From JAUQQI01 sp040289115 (GTDB lineage Bacteria > Chloroflexota > Dehalococcoidia > JAUQQI01): 52,533 bases of DNA. The translations under genes were made by a program, and so were the position numbers. How positions within the stretch are numbered: the stretch's first letter is position 1; each line of letters opens with the position of its first letter. Where the stretch lies: the NCBI GenBank assembly GCA_040289115.1, contig PSKS01000008.1, positions 1-52,533 on the forward strand. The letters run 5' to 3'. The notes under the pieces were generated by a model. That model had not been told where the DNA came from, did no database searches, and saw nothing but the letters and a program-made list of their open reading frames with translations. Shown here piece by piece: positions 48,180-52,533 of the stretch.

Positions 48180-48944
48180 ATGGCGGTTTACCCTTCGCTG
48201 CGGGGCCGGACTGCTCTGGTGACTGGGGCGGGGCGGGGGATTGGGCGGGCTATCGCCTTAGCCCTGGCCCAGCAGGGGGTTCGGGTTGGGGTTCATTATT
48301 ACCGGTCGGAGGCCGGGGCCCGGGAGGTGGCCGCGGCCGTTCGGCAGCTGGGGGGCGAGGCGGAGCTCTTCCGGGCCGACTTGGCCGACCCTGCCCAGAT
48401 CGAGGCCCTGTTCGCCGCCCTGGCCAGCCGCCTCGGGGGGCTGGACATTCTGGTGAATAACGCCGCCGTCTTTACCCGAACTCCAGCCCTGGAGCTTTCC
48501 GCCGAGGAGTGGGGGCGTGTCCTAGACATTAACCTTTCGGCCGTCTTTTACTGCTCTCAGGCGGCCGCCCGGCTGATGTTGGCCCGGCCGGAAGGCGGCG
48601 TCATTGTGAACCTGGCTTCGGGAGGCGGCCTTCACCCCCGACCAGGCTACGAGGCCTCGGCCGCCTACGGAGCGGCCAAGGCCGGGGTGATAATGCTTAC
48701 CCGGCGGCTGGCTCTCGAATGGGCCCCGAAGGTGCGGGTAAATGCGGTAGCCCCGGGCATAATCGATTCCAAGCCTACCCCCATGTCGGCCCAAGTCCGG
48801 GAGCGGTTTGCCCGACTGATCCCCCTGGGGCGGGTGGGAACTCCGGAGGAGGTGGCGGCCGTGGTACTGTTCCTGGTCAGCGACGAGGCCCGGTATATCA
48901 CCGGGCAGACCGTGGTAGTGGACGGCGGCATCCTTCCCCACTAA
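48180..48944 (+). CDS. Short-chain dehydrogenase/reductase (FabG-like)
   Basis: A 254-residue SDR oxidoreductase. The cofactor motif is TALVTGAGRGIGRAIALAL, then DILVNNAAVFTR and the catalytic YGAAKAGVIMLTRRLALEW (Tyr-x3-Lys) after LASGGGLHPRPG, and PGIIDSKPTPM, ITGQTVVVDGG at the end. VHYYRSEAGAREV (no acidic residue at the end of beta-2) suits NADP. ATG 48180 is chosen since the longer frame runs through the promoter region of the neighbour. It overlaps the next gene (TAATG). Confidence 0.9.
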   Translation: MAVYPSLRGRTALVTGAGRGIGRAIALALAQQGVRVGVHYYRSEAGAREVAAAVRQLGGEAELFRADLADPAQIEALFAALASRLGGLDILVNNAAVFTRTPALELSAEEWGRVLDINLSAVFYCSQAAARLMLARPEGGVIVNLASGGGLHPRPGYEASAAYGAAKAGVIMLTRRLALEWAPKVRVNAVAPGIIDSKPTPMSAQVRERFARLIPLGRVGTPEEVAAVVLFLVSDEARYITGQTVVVDGGILPH

Positions 48945-49993
48945 TGCGGCGGCTGAGTCTTCTCCTGCTCCTCGTGGTGCTGGTCGGGGTCCTCGGGGCG
49001 GTCTGGTCTCCGGGGCGGGCCGCGGTGAAAACCGCCCTGCTCCTTCCACACCTCTTCCCCGGGAATCAGGTCCGGCCCTTGGACCTTCTAAGCCCGGCGC
49101 CGGGTCGAGAGGAACTTGCGTTTCGCTACCCTTCGGCCACCGGCCGCATTGACCTCTATCGCCCGCCTAATCCGGGCCGGTACCCGGCGGTCCTGTTTTT
49201 CCTGGGGGTTGCGCCCCTGGCCAGCCGGGACCCGCGTGTAGTGCAGGTTGCCGAGGGTCTGGCCCGAACCGGGCTGGTTCTGGCCGTCCTGGAGTCGCCC
49301 CACCTGGTCGCAGAGCAGATTCTGCCGGAGGAAGTGGAGGGGCTGGTAGATGCCTTCGAGGTGGTGAGCCGCCACCCGGCAGTGGACCCAGGGCGCGTCG
49401 GCTTTGCGGGCTTTTGTGTAGGTGCAGCCCTTGCCTTAGTGGCTGCATCGGATCCCCGCATCGCCGACCGGGTGTCCTTCGTTAACGCCTTGACCCCCTA
49501 CTACGACGGGGAGGAGCTTTTGGCCGAGATTGCGTCCAGCCAGTTTGAAGCCGACGGCCAGGTTGTTCCCTGGAGTCCCAGCCCCCTTACCCGCAAGATT
49601 TTTAGCAACCTTTTGGAGCGGGCCCGGGCGGCCGGGGCCGGGTCAGTAGCCGACCAGCTTTCGGCCGCGCCGGACCTGTCCACCGCCCGCCGACTGGTCG
49701 CCCAACTCCCCGACGCCGCCCGGCGGGAGGTCGACCTGCTCTCCCCAAAGGGCAAGCTGAAGGGCATCCGGGCGCGGGTTTACATCATGCACGACCGGGA
49801 CGATAACAACATCCCGGTGGCCCAGGCCCGCCGGCTGGCTCGGGAGTTTCCTGACCCGGAGCGGCTGGTTTACACTGAGTTTGAGTTCTTTGAACATGTT
49901 CAGCCGACCAAGTCTGTCGACGCCATCACCTTCGGGCGGGAGTTGGGGAAGTTTTACGTCCACGTTTACCGGGTTCTAGCCCCGGTCTGGTAA
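48944..49993 (+). CDS. Dienelactone hydrolase-like alpha/beta hydrolase, secreted or anchored
   Basis: A 349-residue alpha/beta hydrolase. An N-terminal hydrophobic helix (about 4-22, LSLLLLLVVLVGVLGAVW) directs it to the membrane or outside. The nucleophile elbow is GFAGFCVGAALAL, with Cys in G-x-C-x-G as in dienelactone hydrolase; the acid is in HDRDDNNIP and the histidine in EFFEHVQPTKS. Substrate unknown. It is coupled to the SDR by a TAATG overlap. The open frame 225 bp upstream is antisense-like over the SDR. Confidence 0.75.
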   Translation: MRRLSLLLLLVVLVGVLGAVWSPGRAAVKTALLLPHLFPGNQVRPLDLLSPAPGREELAFRYPSATGRIDLYRPPNPGRYPAVLFFLGVAPLASRDPRVVQVAEGLARTGLVLAVLESPHLVAEQILPEEVEGLVDAFEVVSRHPAVDPGRVGFAGFCVGAALALVAASDPRIADRVSFVNALTPYYDGEELLAEIASSQFEADGQVVPWSPSPLTRKIFSNLLERARAAGAGSVADQLSAAPDLSTARRLVAQLPDAARREVDLLSPKGKLKGIRARVYIMHDRDDNNIPVAQARRLAREFPDPERLVYTEFEFFEHVQPTKSVDAITFGRELGKFYVHVYRVLAPVW

Positions 49994-50094
49994 ACTTACC
50001 GGGGTGAGACCCCGGGGCTCCCAGTTGCGGGCAAGGCTGCGGCAGACACCAGGTAGCCGGAGGAGCCCCAGGCTTTGATTTCGGGGAGCTAGGA
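49994..50094 (+). promoter_or_regulatory. Structured 5' region of the alpha/beta hydrolase gene
   Basis: CCGGGG/CCCCGG (49999-50004/50010-50015) forms a hairpin. GGGGCTCC (50014-50021) also pairs perfectly with GGAGCCCC (50062-50069), and GCTCCC (50017-50022) can pair with GGGAGC of the Shine-Dalgarno region (50084-50089). These pairings exclude one another, as in an RNA switch that hides the ribosome site. No known riboswitch class is recognised and the ligand, if any, is unknown. Confidence 0.4.
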
Positions 50095-50877
50095 ATGTTT
50101 GTGGAAGTAAACGGCATACGCTGCTTTTATGAGCTCAATGGTGCGGGTGACCAGGTTGTCGTGCTCATTCACGCCTTGGGGACGAACCACCGGATGTGGG
50201 ACCGGCAGTTGGAGGTGCTCAAGCCCCACTTTCGGGTCCTCCGTTACGACGTCCGGGGTCACGGCCAAACCGACAAGCCGCCGGGACCTTACTCCCTGGA
50301 GCTTTTCGCCCGGGACCTGGCGGGGTTGCTGGATGCTTTGGGGATTACGGCTGCCCATTTGGTGGGGCTGTCCATGGGCGGAATGATCGCCCAGACCTTT
50401 GCCTTGAGCTATCCGGAACGGGTGAAATCTCTGGTCCTGGCCGATACGTCCAGCCGGTATCCGCCCGAAAACCGTCAGCAGTTTGAGGAGCGGGCCAGGA
50501 TTGCCGAGACCCAGGGAATGGGGCCTTTGGTAGAGCCCACCCTAGAGCGCTGGTTCAGTCCTGGGTTTCACCGGGCACACCCCGACGTGGTGGACAAGTA
50601 CCGGCAGATGTTGCTGGCGAATGACCCGAAGGCTTGGGCGGCCGCAGCCCGGGCCATCGCCCAGCTCGACCTCACATCCCGCCTCGGTTCGATAAAGGTT
50701 CCCACCCTGGTAATCGTCGGCGAAGACGACCCCGGAACGCCCCCGGCGATGGCGATGGAGATTGCGGCGAACATTCCTGGCGCGCGGCTGGAGATTCTGC
50801 CGGGCCGGCACATGACCCAGGAGGAGTCGGCCGAGGCTTTCAACCGGCTGCTGGCGGAATTTTTAAAGGTTAAGTGA
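50095..50877 (+). CDS. Alpha/beta hydrolase (3-oxoadipate enol-lactonase-like)
   Basis: A 260-residue cytoplasmic hydrolase. The oxyanion and elbow motifs are VVLIHALGTNHRMWDRQLEVL, RVLRYDVRGHGQTDKPPGPYS and AHLVGLSMGGMIAQTFALSYPERV (nucleophile Ser in GLSMGG), with PTLVIVGEDDPGTPP (acid) and ILPGRHMTQEESAEAF (His). The pattern is that of PcaD-type enol-lactonases, but without a beta-ketoadipate cluster nearby the substrate is open. It overlaps smpB (TGATG). Confidence 0.88.
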   Translation: MFVEVNGIRCFYELNGAGDQVVVLIHALGTNHRMWDRQLEVLKPHFRVLRYDVRGHGQTDKPPGPYSLELFARDLAGLLDALGITAAHLVGLSMGGMIAQTFALSYPERVKSLVLADTSSRYPPENRQQFEERARIAETQGMGPLVEPTLERWFSPGFHRAHPDVVDKYRQMLLANDPKAWAAAARAIAQLDLTSRLGSIKVPTLVIVGEDDPGTPPAMAMEIAANIPGARLEILPGRHMTQEESAEAFNRLLAEFLKVK

Positions 50878-51344
50878 TGGCCAAGAAGACGGGTATTGGC
50901 CGGGTTTTTGCCGTCAACCGGCGGGCCCATTACGACTACGACATCGAGGAAACCTTTGAGGCCGGCCTGGCCCTTTTGGGGAGCGAGGTCAAGTCGATCC
51001 GGGAGGGCCGAGTCAACCTGCGGGAGGCCTACGTCCGGCCCATGGCTGGAGAGCTTTACCTTTGGAATGCCCACATCTCCCCTTGGCAGCCGGCGGGCCC
51101 CTTCGGACACGAGCCGGAGCGGCCCCGGAAGCTGCTCCTTCACCGGGACGAGATCGCTTACATTGTCGGGAAGCTGGCCCAAAAGGGGTACACCTGCGTC
51201 CCCTTGCGGCTTTACGAGAAGGATAACAAAATAAAGGTCGAAATCGGGCTGGGACGGGGCAAAAAGGCCTACGACAAGCGGCGGGATGAGGCCGAACGGG
51301 AGGCTAAGCGGCGCATCCAGGAGGCCCTCAAGCGCCAGGTTTGA
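50877..51344 (+). CDS. smpB: tmRNA-binding protein SmpB
   Basis: SmpB brings tmRNA to stalled ribosomes. The 155-residue product has VFAVNRRAHYDYDIEETFEAGLALLGSEVKSIREGRVNLREAYVRP, LWNAHISPW, HEPERPRKLLLHRDEI and the C-terminal basic tail GRGKKAYDKRRDEAEREAKRRI, all typical. ATG 50877 overlaps the upstream TGA. No ssrA gene is seen in the window. Confidence 0.97.
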   Translation: MAKKTGIGRVFAVNRRAHYDYDIEETFEAGLALLGSEVKSIREGRVNLREAYVRPMAGELYLWNAHISPWQPAGPFGHEPERPRKLLLHRDEIAYIVGKLAQKGYTCVPLRLYEKDNKIKVEIGLGRGKKAYDKRRDEAEREAKRRIQEALKRQV

Positions 51345-51355
51345 GGCTGTGCGAG

Positions 51356-51859
51356 TTACCGGTTCGGAGGTTCAGGCCATTCCAGGTTCAGGGAATTGAC
51401 AAAGTCCCGGAAGATGGCCAGCGACTCGTCGTCGGCCGGCGGCGCCGGCCGAGCGGAGCCGATGCACGAAAGGACCCAGCCGGCCTTGGCCAGGACATCC
51501 TCGGCGACCATAATGGGACAGCCGGACCTAACGGCCAGGGCGATGCCGTCGCTGGGCCGGCACCCAACTTCCACCCACCGCCCTTTCCAATAGATGCGCA
51601 GGTAGGCCTGGCAAACCCCGCCGGCTAGGGTCCGGATTTCGACCTGGGTGATAACGGCGTCGAAGCTCTTAAGTAGGGCCAGAATCAGGTCGTGGGGCTG
51701 AGGCCAAGGGTCCCGGCGCAGGGCCGTCTTTATGGCCCTGGCTTCGGCAAACCCAATCGCGATGGGGAACCTGGCGTGGCCACCTTTTTCCTTTAGGGTA
51801 ACGACGTAACCTGTACCCTCTAATGTGGTTCCGACTCCCTCCACCACCATTTCCACCAT
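51356..51859 (-). CDS. Bifunctional nuclease family (BFN/DUF151) protein
   Basis: A 167-residue protein with a BFN domain (about 18-128): YVVTLKEKGGHARFPIAIGFAEARAIKTAL, RPHDL-like PQPHDLILALLKSFDAVITQVEI and RPSDGIALAVRSGCPIMVAEDVL. Members have been tied to nuclease activity in plants and to a Thermotoga structure, but the bacterial role is not settled. GGAGGTG precedes the ATG. Its stop is 11 bp from smpB. Confidence 0.9.
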   Translation of the reverse strand: MVEMVVEGVGTTLEGTGYVVTLKEKGGHARFPIAIGFAEARAIKTALRRDPWPQPHDLILALLKSFDAVITQVEIRTLAGGVCQAYLRIYWKGRWVEVGCRPSDGIALAVRSGCPIMVAEDVLAKAGWVLSCIGSARPAPPADDESLAIFRDFVNSLNLEWPEPPNR

Positions 51860-51910
51860 AAATCAAACACCTCCCCTTGCCCGCCCCGGGGGCGGGCGAC
51901 CGGGCAGGCT

Positions 51911-52532
51911 TTAACTGCCCGGTGAAGTCCCCGTCGCCGGCTGGCCGACGGCCCCGCCGGCCGTCGGCTGCGCTTCCGGCCTGGGCACCCCAGGCGAAAC
52001 GAAGCCCGGTTCAAAGAGCCTGGCCGGTACAAAGGTCCGAAGTTCGTCGATGGTCCAGCGGCTCGGCTTGTAAATGGTGCGCCCCGGCCTGGGCTGGGCC
52101 ATTAGGGCGATGAGCCCCCCGCTTACGAAGAATATCTGGCCGTTGATCCAACCGGCTTCCTCACTGGCCAGGTAGACGACCATTGGGGCGATGTCTTCGG
52201 GCTCCCGTCGGGTAACGGCCGGGTGGTCGCTCTCACCCAAAAGGGCCGTAGCCCCGGTACCCATCTGCTGCCGGAGCTGTCGGGCCCGGTCGGGGATGGT
52301 GGCAGTCATCCGGGTGTTGGCTGCGGGGGCAATGCTATTTACGGTGACTCCATAGCGGCCCAGGTCCAGGGCCGCAACCCGGGTAAGGCCGGCGATTCCC
52401 GACTTGGCTGCCCCATAGTTGGCCTGGCCGGCATTGCCAATGAGGCCGCTGGTGGACGTGAAGGTAATAATTCGGCCGTAGCGCTGCTGGCGCATCAACA
52501 CCGAGGCCGGCTTCATCACCGTAAAGTGGCCC
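51911..52532 (-). CDS. Short-chain dehydrogenase, N-terminal part cut by the window edge
   Basis: The frame is open at the right edge, where GHFTVMKPASVLM continues from outside. The visible 207 residues hold GRIITFTSTSGLIGNAGQANYGAAKSGIAGLTRVAALDLGRYGVTVNSIAPAANTRMT, with catalytic Ser and Tyr-x3-Lys (YGAAK), then GQIFFVSGGLIALM. This is the style of SDRs in beta-oxidation and of MaoC-linked hydroxyacyl-CoA dehydrogenases. The C-terminal ~60 residues after PRPGR are an extension ending in a low-complexity Ala/Pro/Gly tail. Confidence 0.87.
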   Translation of the reverse strand, partial: GHFTVMKPASVLMRQQRYGRIITFTSTSGLIGNAGQANYGAAKSGIAGLTRVAALDLGRYGVTVNSIAPAANTRMTATIPDRARQLRQQMGTGATALLGESDHPAVTRREPEDIAPMVVYLASEEAGWINGQIFFVSGGLIALMAQPRPGRTIYKPSRWTIDELRTFVPARLFEPGFVSPGVPRPEAQPTAGGAVGQPATGTSPGS

Positions 52533-52533
52533 T

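Overview
The window is 52.5 kb of very GC-rich, densely packed bacterial DNA. Genes usually overlap by 1-13 bp, gaps are tens of bases, and there are no insertion sequences, phage genes, CRISPR arrays or rRNA. The gene set fits a Chloroflexota-type thermophile. It includes coenzyme F420 genes, PspA with its PspAA partner, a T-box-controlled thrS whose enzyme lacks the TGS domain, monoderm-style lipoproteins, and GT-C glycosyltransferases with appended 'HLvD...GLYDpetGrRL' beta-domains. Lineage (perhaps Dehalococcoidia-related) and thermophily are inferences from gene content, not proven by the sequence.

Layout. 1-2.3 kb: the end of a Mn/Zn-type ABC permease operon whose permeases carry C-terminal winged-helix tails, then a convergent GT2 glycosyltransferase. 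2.4-5.2 kb: rhodanese-metallo-beta-lactamase fusion, mogA and trmD, ending tail-to-tail on rplS. 5.3-7.4 kb: a leftward group of CapA-like protein, a degenerate phosphoesterase and a glutaredoxin. 7.5-27.1 kb: one almost unbroken rightward array. It holds an NMT1/ThiY-type ABC transporter, the F420 genes cofD-cofC-npdG-cofE, and a large exopolysaccharide/cell-surface glycan cluster (GT4 enzymes, VanZ-like, polyprenyl glycosylphosphotransferase, methyltransferase, Wzz-like, two GT-C membrane enzymes flanking a GH-like protein, GT2) with pth inside it.

27.0-30.9 kb: a leftward SAM-hydrolase gene followed by a small, easily missed gene with an apparent CTG start, a divergent folate pair (fchA-like plus folD), and a two-domain universal stress protein. 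30.9-35.0 kb: selA, trxA, a UbiB-family kinase, a small hypothetical gene and rpmB. 35.0-42.0 kb: leftward rpe, MMPL transporter, argH, argG and argD. 42.1-44.7 kb: pspA-pspAA-NUDIX, then a convergent primary-type sigma factor. 44.7-47.2 kb: tRNA-Val(GAC), T-box leader, thrS and a small zinc-binding protein. 47.3-52.5 kb: methyltransferase, SDR and dienelactone-hydrolase-like genes, a structured leader with an alpha/beta hydrolase, smpB, a BFN-domain protein and a truncated SDR.

The most notable point is the folate pair. The FolD homologue keeps Tyr50, Gln98 and Asp121 but has Ile where the catalytic Lys54 belongs, and it lies directly behind an FchA-type cyclohydrolase. This suggests the usually bifunctional FolD reaction is split between two proteins. 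Other recurring features are near-leaderless promoters (TATAAT-like box 7-11 nt before the start), two genes that appear to start at CTG behind strong Shine-Dalgarno sites, and four convergent gene pairs whose stop codons share a 4-bp YTAR overlap.
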